A stretch of 64,000 nt of DNA from Cladopsammia gracilis (taxonomy: Eukaryota > Cnidaria > Anthozoa > Scleractinia > Dendrophylliidae). Positions 24,794 to 50,300 of this stretch are shown in pieces. The stretch is from contig JAJGOT010000259.1 of the NCBI GenBank assembly GCA_022457155.1, forward strand, positions 870,501 to 934,500, written 5' to 3'. The notes under the pieces are model-generated. The model had not been told where the DNA came from. It searched no databases and saw nothing but the letters and a program-made list of their open reading frames with translations. The position numbers were made by a program, and so were the translations under genes. Position 1 is the stretch's first letter, and every line of letters starts with the position of its first letter.

Positions 24794-25153
24794 ATTTATA
24801 CATTTTATATCCATCCTTCAAAACACTTTAATTCCATACTTTTTTTACAAATTATATAACCAGCTTTTAATAAGGAAAAAATGCATAGTGATACATTCAA
24901 AAATATACTACATGTAACGTTTGTTATTGGCATTATATTAAAGTGTCCAAAATATAATAAAATATTATTTGATAATTTTTAAATAATTATATTAAATGTA
25001 CATTTCATCATAATTTTGCTTCATTAAAAGTAACTTGGTCAACTGAAAAGAATTGTGCCCCAAAAAGTCATAACAATGAGCCAAATTTAGTCATCTGGTG
25101 TTATATTCTGAAAAAATATATCGAATGGTACTGTTCATCAAAAGAGTCAATTT

Positions 25154-26373
25154 TCACTTGCTATGAGAAGCTCTGTGCTCAAATGTACTGGTAGTACCAG
25201 CAGTTTCCCATGGAATCCCTTCCACATTTGATATGACTTGCCTAGCAACCAGTGTTTCATCGTCCATATTTCTTCTCAGTGACTCATTGCTGTAGACGCA
25301 GTCTCTATACCCCTGATTCAAACAGAAATTGTCATGCCTCTGTACCTGCAGGCACAAATTAATACACTGAAAACCAAAGTCCATTACAAGCTATTATAAT
25401 TATTATAAAATACCAAATTGTGAGTAACAGACAATTAGGTTATGCAAGACAAGAAAGGGTCATTGTCAGAGGTGTCCGGTAAGTGGAGGACAGTAAGTGC
25501 TTGTTATGGGTATCCAGATTCCCATAAAAATGTTGGTTTTCAAAGAGGTCATCTCTTTGCTCTTAGCTTGAGGTAAACTTCCTATTTGCATATCTTCTTA
25601 AATGCACATAAATAATATTACTTTTTCAAATCACTTGGGGAGCAACTGTTGATGCAGTTATGTTGGTTGACTTTCTAATTTTTGCAGAACCAAGTACATG
25701 AAAGGAGGTCAGAAATCCAAGATAAGAAAACGACTGGCAAAACAAAAAGGCATCATTTTGTGAGATGTCAGAAAGATTGGGATAGGAAAAATAATTGTTA
25801 TTTGTAATATTATTTTCCAAAAGCACAAAGAGGCAGAAGTTTCCAAGCAACCACTGGAATAGGAACTGACAGTAAATGGGGTTCCTCCCTCACCTCTCCT
25901 CCGACACACACACACACACTAAAATTAATTATTATTCTGCTCAAAACAAATTTAATTCTCACCTGTTGGATGTGTACTGGAAGTTGTGGTCTGACTGGAG
26001 ACAGCTCTGGTATAATTTGCTCCAGTTGTCTTGTTGGAAAACTCTTAACTTTACAATTCTCATGATCAACTTTACCATTCTTCCAAGAATAGGTCCCAAT
26101 ATCTGAACCTAATAAATGATTTTCAACTCATTAAAACAGCCTGTTCCTTCTGATAGTCGAATTGGGCATTGAGCTAATCCCCCTATCCCATAAAATATAC
26201 TTTGAGATGGAAACCAAACTTCAGAAGAAGAATATTGTATGCCTTGGGAAGAATGATGGAGAGAGAAAGGACTGGTGCAAAATGGGGGTTTGTGTAAAAG
26301 AGTATAAGTAAAAGACTGAGAAACCTAGGGGAAGAGAAGACAGGGCCATGTTCCATAGCTGGGGTAGAGGAAG

Positions 26374-26407
<34 letters not shown>

Positions 26408-28060
26408 TGAAAATAAATATTTAACACTGAAACTTGTCGCCAAGATAATTTTTGGAAGGGCATAGGGGCAGGAGAAGAGGGTAAGTGTATAGAAAGGTAG
26501 CAGTCAAAATAATTTATTTTTCTGGTAAACAGTTATTGATGTAAATCTGTAGCTTCGATCATTACCAGCCTTTCAGTTAATCTGGCAGCATGCAGGTCCA
26601 TGTAAGACATCAGGAAGTTAATAAAGCTATGCAGTCAATGCTTATTACCTCTTTTCTTTTCATTCCTATGTGCTGACATAATAACTTCCAGAGAGAAAAG
26701 ATCCTGACTTCCTCTTCCCTTCATCTTGTCGATTCTTTTAGGTACAGCTACTCTTGTATTAATTTTGTGTTGACGTTTTCTTTCAAAAAATTCCTGTTGT
26801 TGTTTAACATCATAATAAATGATATGAGACTGATTATGAACAATTCTAGTCCAAAAAAAAAATTAAATCATTTATATATTAAGAAAAAAAGATATTTAAA
26901 ACAGTATAGTTTAGATACTAAGGTCACTAAGAACTAAGAAGTCTAAAAAACAAATCTTTCTTGGGCTGGTCTTTTAGAAGGTTCTCCTATAGTCGGAAAT
27001 CATGATATAGAAAAGTGTCGAAAAGTGAGCGATTGTGAGGTATGCAATAAATAGTAAGAAATTTTGAAGAATGCCCCCTGAAAGGTAACAGAATCATCTT
27101 GACTGTCGGTGTGGCTCAAGTTAATTTTAATACCTAGAAGTACCAACAAGTATTTAACTGATATTCCTTTATTGTTCTTACCTTTTGCAACTTGTTCTCA
27201 TGTTTAAGCTTGAGACGATTCCTAAAAGAAGAAACACTTAATATCAGCTTAATAAGTCCACTATGGCTAAAGCTCATGCATATATGTCAAGTACAGTCAT
27301 GCAAAAGTTACATGTTGTACAAATGTTCACTTTAGCCTTTCACTGATATTTTTGTTGTTCACATTTAGGGGCTTTACCAAAGAATATAAAGTGAAATTTC
27401 CTGGGGAAAGCCCCTAGCTGCGAACAACAAAACATAGTCTGAATTTAGTTTACAAACTTTCAACCATCCGTGCGACCTTAAAAAAGTACAAACTTAGGCT
27501 ATTTCCCAGGAATTTAATCATTGATATCGCTCGCGATCGTCGGACTAAAGGCCACTACATTTTATAATTTTTACAATTTTCTTATGCCATTTAATCAGTT
27601 TTTTTTAGCCTACTTTAAAACTTTTTCATCAAAATCACAATAATTACAACCCGGACCCCCGACGGGTTTAATTTAGAATGACCCAGTAACTTCATTGTCT
27701 TCATTCGCAGCTGCACAGCAAAGAAATTGAACACGGCTTTCACAAAAGAACTATTGTTTGAAGGTCCGCATTCAATAAATACTCCAGACAAAAGTTATCG
27801 GCAGAAAAATTAAAACGAGCTTTTCGCCGGGCCTGAATGTAAGCTTACATTCACAAATCTGTACAAATTAAGCTTAAAAGTAACCGCAAAATAGAGACGA
27901 GTTTTATACCTATTTCGCTCATAAAACAACACAAGGAAACGGAATTTTTAACTTAAGGTTTTCGTGTCTCCGCTTGACTTTTTTTTTCACTGTTTTTGTA
28001 TTTTTTCTCCGCGCAAAAACAAACTTACAGAACTTACCGCGCTCCTCCCACCCAGTTCAT
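25154..28060 (-). CDS. REDIC1: REDIC1/C12orf40-like protein, short form
   Basis: Five exons in coding order: 28038-28060, 27182-27221, 26649-26793, 25963-26108, 25154-25345. All junctions are in frame; 546 nt give 181 residues. The start MNWVGGAR followed by RLKLKHENKLQKEFFERKR resembles the N-terminus of vertebrate REDIC1 (MNWVGG, then basic residues and a KQKE-Y-FE block). Later blocks include KINTRVAVPKRIDKMKG, DLFSLEVIM, TYSWKNGKVDHENC and QRHDNFCLNQGYRDCVYSN. REDIC1 is known as a meiosis factor that binds crossover intermediates and stabilises class I crossovers. This protein is far shorter than the human one (about 650 residues), so exons may be missed or the family may be short outside vertebrates. 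The assignment rests mainly on the N-terminal motif. Confidence 0.62.
26375..26405. repeat. (GAT)n microsatellite
   Basis: About ten gat units in an intron of the REDIC1-like gene. Confidence 0.9.
27351..27430. mobile_element. small foldback element in REDIC1-like intron 1
   Basis: ttgttgttcacatttagggg is mirrored by cccctagctgcgaacaacaa at the right end. The total length is about 80 bp. Confidence 0.5.
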
Positions 28061-28420
28061 CTTTCTGCAAAGTGAGGAACATTACAGTAACTTTACATGA
28101 AGTAGCAATTGTTTCTAAGATTCCTGTATGCAGTTTTTTATTTTCTAATTCTTAAAAAAACTATCAAACAAAACAGTTAGTTCTAAAAATAATCATTTTG
28201 TTAACTTTTTAATTACATGCAAAGGAAACAGGAAACTTGCCGCTATTGACAAGTCAGAAAATAAAATTACCTAAAATTTGCATATTAGGCCACTGGGCAT
28301 GCGTAGTTGAGGTGGTTTTTAGCGTCAGTGAGTCACTGTGTTTATAATTCTTATGTTCGATGGTGGCGAGAGAATCTAAGATGTTTTATACTGCAAATCA
28401 AGTTCATTAATTGCCCGGGA
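28061..28420. promoter_or_regulatory. divergent REDIC1-like/MAGI promoter region
   Basis: There are 360 bp between the two start codons. An upstream in-frame extension of the MAGI frame to 28307 exists, but the domain homology starts after the ATG at 28421. No TATA box or recognised operator is visible. Confidence 0.45.
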
Positions 28421-42282
<13,862 letters not shown>

Positions 42283-42290
42283 AATGTCCC

Positions 42291-42296
42291 AATAAA
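42291..42296 (+). terminator. candidate MAGI polyadenylation signal
   Basis: AATAAA begins 9 nt after the MAGI stop codon. Further signals downstream are possible. Confidence 0.4.
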
Positions 42297-44356
42297 CAGG
42301 TTTAATCTTTTCACTCACAGTATTGGTGACGTTCAAAACTAGAAAAAGGTTTGAAAGTTCGTTTTGTAAAATATCGAAAAACGAATGCACCAACAGGAAA
42401 ATGCTGTTCAATAACTTTTATTTGTATGGTCGCATTCTAGGACTTCATCCACAGACTCAAACGATTTCACTCAAGAGTGGAAGGATTCAATTTGCATTAT
42501 TTTCTGCTTAAAATCACACGGAATTGTCTAATAAGCCTATTTTATAAAATATTTCTACAGTCAGAACACTTGGTAGATGTTCATTTCTATATTATGAAAT
42601 TGGATCGTTTTTAGATATTTTGCAATAATTAGGAATGCTTTGGAATAAATTAAAAGGTATTTTAGAATGTAATCGAGTGATCATTTTACATGAAGTGGAT
42701 CTAACTGATAGATTTTCCTGTGCCGTCACTGTATTTATTCTAGTGTTTAAATGAACTATTCTGTATATATTTTATAACATACTTTATATAAGTTGACTTA
42801 GCTTCCCATCAAGACTTGGGCTTGTCAAGTACTCCTTCGTCACCCATCCCCTCGGATATTCTGTGACTTTGTCATACACTCCCTCAGAACTTCCGTGACA
42901 AGCCAAACCTCTTCTTGGAAAGCTATGGTGTAAACGTATCGATTAAATAATTAATGTTGCTTTTCGTTTTGGGGAATTTTTAATCCTCTTTGAAATTTGA
43001 TCGAATTTTCGTAACTGCAAAGCCTCCCATTATGGGCAGGTAGGTTAGTTTCATAAATGATGTAGTAGCACAACATGATGAATAACGCAGACATTTATTG
43101 GTCATTTTTATCTTCCTTTGATTTGTAGTGTAAATAATCAGCCTTATTTAGTAATGCGTAAATTACTAAGTACGCCCGTTTTATTGCTCCTATGGCGGGT
43201 GGTATTTTTGTTTTAATAAAACCACTACATAAGTAATCACTATAAACGGAAATAACGAAGTCAACTAAACAGCGGGAAATCATATCTACTGTAGGTTTTA
43301 TGATTGGTTACTGCACGTGGCACAAGCAATTTTGAACTAATCAAAGAGCCGAGTGAAAGCTAGCTAAAGCAAACGCACAATTCCAATAGCCAATCTGAAA
43401 CCGCTCTTCTGTAAAACCTACAATTCTGTATCTGAAAAGAGACGTTTCTAGTTTTGGCATTTTTCTTGAGATTGAACAATTGTTGTTTATTATCATTATA
43501 ATATCCATTATAAATATAGGCAATGTAAGTTTTGAGATGAAAAAAAATAGGGAAAATATGAATTTGATTTTCGCTGGCAGTAGTAGAAGCACAACAAACT
43601 AATTATCTAAAAGAATAACTATTGAGACGGATATTGTTACTGAGACATGATTGCAAGAGTAATCAAAATAAGAGAATTTTAGGATTTATTTCAGTTAAGC
43701 TCACAGGAGAGTGGTTTATAGCTAAAATGACAAGGAAAAGGAAACCCTCGGAAATATCTGCGCACTTGCAAATCACGTTTTGAACGGATGATCAGTCAGT
43801 TGGGTCATGCATTTGATGTTGGCCGTTTTATAACTTATGAGTTGTGTAGATATAAACAACCTTTTTTAGTCATGGTTGTGCTGCAATTTACAATTCACTC
43901 GATAACAAATAAGATTTAAAATTATAGGAAATGCTATATTTTAAGGGAAATTGATAACATTTAATCCATGTTGTGCAGTCAGTCTAGTAATCTGGGTTGA
44001 TAAATGACATATTTCATAAGTAATTAAGTGTATGATTGAGGAAAAATTCGATATGCGTGGATAGTAATAAGAGGAAATAAAAATTGAACAGTGCATCTCA
44101 GGCAATATTTTATAATGTTATATAGTTATACCGTGATTTGTTTTTAATTTGTGGGATCAGTGCACCATACTGGGTGGATGTTTATAGTTTTCCCATGGGC
44201 TGATGGCTGTGCTATTTCAGTGTTATTGTAAATTGTAAAGAAAGAGAAGTATTTTAGTGCCAACTCGTCGTTTTCAAATAAACATTTGTACATGCATAAT
44301 TGTTGTTAAAACTTAAATAAAGAGACTTGTAACTTGTGACTTGTGGCTTGTGCAGA
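42297..44356. other. intergenic, no gene seen
   Basis: AT-rich sequence with one partial copy of the dispersed ~106-bp repeat (42390-42470). Open frames at 43095-43283 and 43341-43592 show no family or splice context. Confidence 0.5.
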
Positions 44357-46795
44357 ATATTAAAACAATATAAATGTGTTAATGAGCAGAAATGAGTCTT
44401 TTTTTTTTCAAAAATCCAAGGACTTTCTAGCTCATTAACCATTTTCTATTGTTTCAATATTCATCCGTTAAGTCCTAAGGTTCTCTTGGGATTTACCTGC
44501 TAATTTTATTCACGTTAGAAAGAGTGTGAGCACGTGATCATTGTGTGCAACGTTCAATTACAGCTCCTCTAGAAACGTAGCAAATCTCCTGTAAATTTTG
44601 AAACAATAGAAATTTGTTAATAAGCAAAAATGAGCCTTAACAAAATTCGTAGAGGACCCTAGCTCATTAACCATTTTCTATTGTTTCCATATTCATGCGT
44701 TTATTCACAACTTTCCTTCATTTTACGCGCGTTAGAAAGAGTATGAGCACATGATCACTCTGAATATCTTTCCAAGCTAAAGCTCTCTCTGAATATTGAA
44801 ACAACAGAAATTTTTTAATGATCAAAAATGAACCATTTTTTCAAAAATCCAAGACGACACTTTCTAGCTCATCAACCATTTTGTATTGTTTAAAAATTAA
44901 TGCGTTTATACACAACGTTTCTTTCGGATTTGCTAGCTAATTTTACACGCGTCAGAAAGAATGTGAGCACGTGATTATTCTGTGTAACTTTCCAAGCTAA
45001 AGCTCTTGTAGAAACGGAGCAATTCCCCCCTGAATATTGACACAAAAGAAATTTGTTAATTAATGAGCAAAAATGGGCCATTTTTTCAAAAATCCAAGAC
45101 AACCCTTTCTAGCTAATTAACCATTTTGTATTGTTTCAATATTCATGCGTTTATACACAACGTTCCCTTGGGATTTGCCAGATAATTTTATTTACGTTAG
45201 AAAGAGTATGGGCACAAGATCATTCTGTGTAACTTTGTAAGCTAAAGCCTCGTAGAAATGTAGCAAATCTCCTGTGAATATTGAAACAATAGAAATTTGT
45301 TAATGAGCAAAAATGAGCCATTTCTTTTTCAAAAATCCAAGACGACCCTTTCTAGCTCATTGACCATTTTGTATTGTTTCAATATTCATGCGTTTATTCA
45401 CAACGTTTCCTTGGGATTTGCCAGCTAATTTTACACGCGTTAGAAAGAATGTGAGCACGTGATCATTCTGTGTAACTTTTCCAAGCTGAGGCTCTTGTAG
45501 AAACGGAGCAAATCCTCTCCTAATATTGAATCAATAGAAATTTGTTAATGACCAGAAATGAGCCTATTTTCGCAAAATCCAAGACGACCCTTTCTAGCTC
45601 ATTAACCATTTTCTATTGTTTCAATATTCATCCGTTAAGTCCCAAGGTTCTCTTGGGATTTGCCTGCTACTTTTATTCACGTTAGAAAGAGTATGAGCAC
45701 GTGATCATTGTGTGCAACGTTCAAGGCCAAAGCTCCTCTAGAAACGGTGTAAATCTCCTGTGAATATTGAAACAAAAGAAATTTGTTAATTAATGAGCAA
45801 AAATGGGCCATTTTTTCAAAAATCCAAGACAACCCTTTCTAGCTCATTAACCATTTTGTATTGTTTCAATATTCATGCGTATTCATTCATACACACTGTT
45901 CCCTTGGGATTTGCCTGCTAATTTTATGTGCGTTAGAAAGAATGTGAGCACATGATCATTCTGTGTAACTTTCCAATCTAAAGCTCTTGTCAAAACGTAA
46001 CAAATCTCCTGTGAATATTGAAACAATAGAAATTTGTTAATGAGCAAAAATGAGCCATTTTTTTCAAAAATCCAAGACGGCCCTTTCTACCTCACTGACC
46101 ATTTTGTATTGTTTCAATATTCATGCGTTTATACACAACGTTCCCTTGGGATTTGCGAGCTGATTTTACACGCGTTAGAAAGAATGTGAGGACGTGATTA
46201 TCCTGTGTAACTTTCCAAGCTGAAGCTCTTGTAGAAACGGAGCAAATCCCCTCCGAATATTGAATCAATAGAAATTTGTTAATGACCAGAAATGAGCTAT
46301 TTTCGCAAAAACCCAAGACGACCCTTTCTAGCTCATTAACCATTTTCTATTGTTTCAATATTCATCCGTTACGTTCCAAGGTTCTCTTGGGATTTGCCTG
46401 TTAATTTTATTCACGTTAGAAAGAGTGTGAGCACGTGATCATTATGTGCAACCTTCAAGGCCACAGCTCTTCTAGAAACAAAGCAAATCTGCCGTGAATA
46501 TTGAAACAATAGAAATTTGTTAATGAGCAAAAATGAGCCTTTTTTTTTCTAAAATCCAAGGCGACCCTTTCTAGCTCATTAACCATTTTTCAATATTCAT
46601 GCGTTTAGTCCCAAGGTTTTCTTGGGATTTGCCTGTTAATTTTATTCACGTTAAGCTCTTGTAGAAACGTAGCAAATTTCGTCTGAATATTGAAACAATA
46701 GAAATTTGTTAATGAGCAAAAAATAGCCTTTTTTTCAAAATTCGTTGAGGACCCTTTCTAGCTCATTAACCATTTTCTCTTGTTTCAATATCCGA
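44357..46795. repeat. ~240-bp satellite, 11 units, each with an internal dyad
   Basis: Units start near 44357, 44596, 44791, 45031, 45275, 45521, 45761, 46012, 46254, 46495 and 46681. Most spacings are 240-251 bp; two are short (about 186-195). Each unit carries aatattgaaacaatagaaat ttgttaatgagc and, about 90 bp on, the inverse gctcattaaccattttctat tgtttcaatatt. The rest of the unit holds ttgggatttgcctgctaatt and gttagaaagagtatgagcac. Units are perhaps 80-90% alike by eye. Not coding: minus-strand frames within it simply read across units. Confidence 0.9.
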
Positions 46796-47347
46796 CGTGA
46801 GAAAAGAGTAAACGTTTTGTAGTGAGTCAAATCTACCGAATATGAGATCCTAATATACTGACGAATCATCAGATATATAACAAGTGTAACCAAGGGTTCG
46901 GTTTATTGTAGTTCGATTATTCACCCAATAGACAATATTCGTATGCTAGATATTAAACTGCCCTGTAGGTTTTATATGAATGGTCACATAAGAATTTAAT
47001 TTTAAGACAATTCAGGTAAAATGTAGGGAAAAAATTTAAAGGTTTAACTTTTTTCCTCTTCAAATTTGGCAGAAAATGTTTGTCTTATTTTTCCAGTAGC
47101 CATAATCAGTAATCAGGCCTGATTTATTATGGCTGCCGATTTCGCCCTCCAAATAACGTTATTTTTTACTTTTGTTGTTTGCATTTTATTTAAAGTAGGC
47201 TCTTCGTCGCTCTGAATTTTCTACAAACTATAAATGCCTGATTATATAAATACCCTCACTGCTCGTTTATTTTTTAATTAAAATTGTTTTAAAAATTATC
47301 ACCTGTTCAAACAATTGATCATATCCAATATATTTTGAGTTTTTCTC

Positions 47348-50300
47348 ATGTCATTACGACCATTACGACAAAGACCAAGGACGAAACAGCAAGCCGGCAA
47401 AGCTGCCTCGATGTTGGTGAAGCCTGTAATTCTAATGTTGCTGTGTTGCCTGATCTCACAAGGTGAGTTTATTTTAAATCTTTTAACCCTTAAGAAATTC
47501 CCAATTTTTTTGGAAGACTATCTAAAAACTGAAAGCATCACTAAAACTATGTTAGTAGCTGGCAAACGTCTATATAAGAAGATGAGCGACACTTCACTCA
47601 CTTTACACATCAACTCTGTTGAACTCGAACAAGTCCATTCTCAAAAACTGTTAGGTGTAATTATTGACACCGAGCTTAGTTTTAATGAGCATATTGATAA
47701 TCTATGCAAGAAGCTAACACAGCGTATTGCTGTTTTGAAAAAAGTCAGGCGTTATTTACCTTTAGATCTACGAATTCTTTATCACAATGCTATGATAAAG
47801 CAAACTATGATGTATGGCTCTAGTGTGTGGGTTTCCACATCTGTTGATAATTTAAATAAGGTAAGCGTGCCGCACGCGTTATTTTTAATGCTGACACTAA
47901 AGCAAATATGGTGTTGATCTTTTTAATAGAGAACTTAATTGGCTACCTTTTTTTTCATGAAGCTAAGATTAACAAATGCGCTTTAGTTTACAAGCATTTA
48001 AATGGGATGTGTCCCAATTATATGTGAGAATTACTCAAACGAAATATCGACATAATGTCCTAGTGAAAGACAAACTAGATATGGGTCTTTGAATTTAATT
48101 TGTCCAAAGTATAAAAGAGAATCATAAGGTGCTAGGACTTTTCAAGTATCAGCTATTAGGTTTTGGAATTCACTCCCCAATGAAATTAAGAGTAGCACTG
48201 GTTTAGAAATTTTGAAGAAGTCTCTATATAAGTATTTTTTAGAGTCCTATAAAGATGTGTATCATTTTACCATATCATAGGTTATTCTTTTTTATATTCT
48301 TACATTTTATTAATTTTTTGATATATTGTATTTCAATTGTTTATAGGCTATTTTTAATTATTTCATTATTCTTTTGTATGTGTTCATTTTTAATTTGTCT
48401 AGAGGGCCACGAGTTTATCAGTATTTTATACTGTCAAGTGTCACCCTCGATAAATAAAGTTGATAATTATTAGAGTGATTTTACTTCATCTGTGAAATAG
48501 TTAGTAGAATAGTACGCACTTTTAGACTATAATTCCTTTGTTTTCTTTTGTTAAATTTTGACAATTACACACTAGTTGTTAGATAGTGTTTCACAGATGA
48601 AGTAAAATCACTCTATCACAGGAAAGTACTGCCACACTTATGGATTACATCCACAGACTCAAAAGTTAGAACCACCTTGTACAGCATAATAAACAGCACC
48701 ACAGGAAAGTACTGCTCAGTAGCTTTCAATTGAATGGTCACACTTTAGGATTTCATCCACAGACTCTTAAGTTAGAAACACCTTGTACAGCACAATAAAC
48801 AGTACCACAGGAAAGTACTGCTTAACAGCTTTCATTCGAATGGTCACAACGTATAATTTTGCTCACATACTCAAAAGTTAAAATCTTTTAAATCGGATCA
48901 AAGTTTCTTCAGTCATTAGAACAGCAAAGCCAAACTTTAGCTTTGGTGTTAAACTTACATGAAACAAGAAAGAGCAGTGGATCCTACTAAAAAAGTCAAT
49001 CGGTTTTGCATGTGAAAATGAGTGAAATGGCATTCCGAAGAGCTTTCTCTTTAATGGTTATAGCGTATAATAAGGGTTATACCGTATAATAGAGCGAAGT
49101 TATACCGTATAATAGGGGTTATACCGTATCTAGATGCAAATAACAGCACTAAACAATTCAACACAAATATATTTTTCTTTATTTGTAGAGACTAGCTGGA
49201 GCCTCGAAATTTAGAGTTACATAATTTCTTAAGGGTTTCTTACAGCTTATGTACATGTCAGAACAATTAAACATTAAAATTTTATGGTTTTAGTCTCCGA
49301 AACAAATTATAAATAAGCTTATGACAGGGTTGTTAAAGTTTCCATCAAGACCATTTATGACGTCATATATGTTGTCATGGTAACTATAACCCTCCAAAGA
49401 CATACCCCTCAAAAGTCAGTTTTTTAAATCTATCTTTGAAACTAACTCGGTGACCTATGTTTTTTATAAGCGTTTTTAAAAGTTTGCAATATTCTTCACT
49501 TCCTGTGTAAATTTGAAAAAAATCTGTATTGTGGAAATCGAGATAAATCGAAAAAGGCCTTTTAAAGATTTAAAAAAATTCCACTCTACAGTTTTTTTCT
49601 AAAATGTCTCAAATGTTAGATAAAGTTGAATGCTACTTGCATGAAAAATTTCAACGTGTATAGGTCACCGAGCAAATTTTTGCGATAAAGAGGAATATTT
49701 TATGCATGATTTATTTCCGATTCGCGCGATGTTACGCAGTAATTTCATTTCCGGTGAGCTGCGCGCGCTACGCTTTGATAGGAAAATCAGCTGACGCGTG
49801 CGTCAATGCATGACGAGTGCACGTCGCGCGTGCACGCAGCTGAAAACCCTTTCTAGCCTCCTTAACAACGTTCCGTTTGGCAGTTATATCATTTAGCTTA
49901 TGTTATCCCGAATAGTCTGGACTTGTATGTCGAGTTGTATCCGCTAGCCACCCTCGATGTTCAAGGCAAGCGTCAAAACGGACTTCTTTCCTTTCCCGGC
50001 TGCGATTCTTCTTCTTCTTCCATTAAACTTGCCTCCTTCACTTCTGAAGATTTTCGCAAGCGTTAAAAATGTACATTCACAATAATAGCAGTAAAACTTA
50101 ATTAATAACAAATCAATAAATAAAGAAAGGAGTGGTCATGTCTAGTAATCAAGACTGGCAAGCCTCTGTTTAAAGGAGGCCAAGGTCGATGCTTGCACTA
50201 CATCGTCTGGAAGACTGTTCCAATCTCTGATCGTTCTTGGGAAATAGGAGTAGAGATGGAAGTTCGATTATTTTTATATTTGGTCTATTTCAATCTGCAA

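Larger units (their letters stand above)
22841..25153. other. BICD 3' UTR and intergenic DNA
   Basis: AT-rich with no exon recognised. It includes a TC/T/G-rich simple tract at 24370-24451 and an inverted pair of MITEs (24137-24285, 24640-24793). An AATAAA at 24002 could end a long BICD transcript. Confidence 0.5.

Noticed and set aside
25626..25915. Minus-strand ORFs as an extra exon of the REDIC1-like gene
   Set aside because: The exons on either side already join in frame, and no matching splice pair was found here.
28307..28420. Upstream extension of MAGI to an earlier start at 28307
   Set aside because: The residues before MSSLPNLRN do not look like a MAGI N-terminus and include Cys/Trp-rich UTR-like sequence; the ATG at 28421 is preferred, though not proven.
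44890..46343. Minus-strand ORFs with repeated residues in the satellite
   Set aside because: Same satellite unit read in one frame in two places; no start context or homology.
44357..46795. Array of regulatory RNA genes
   Set aside because: Each unit has a hairpin, but there is no promoter box or terminator pattern; a satellite is the simpler reading.
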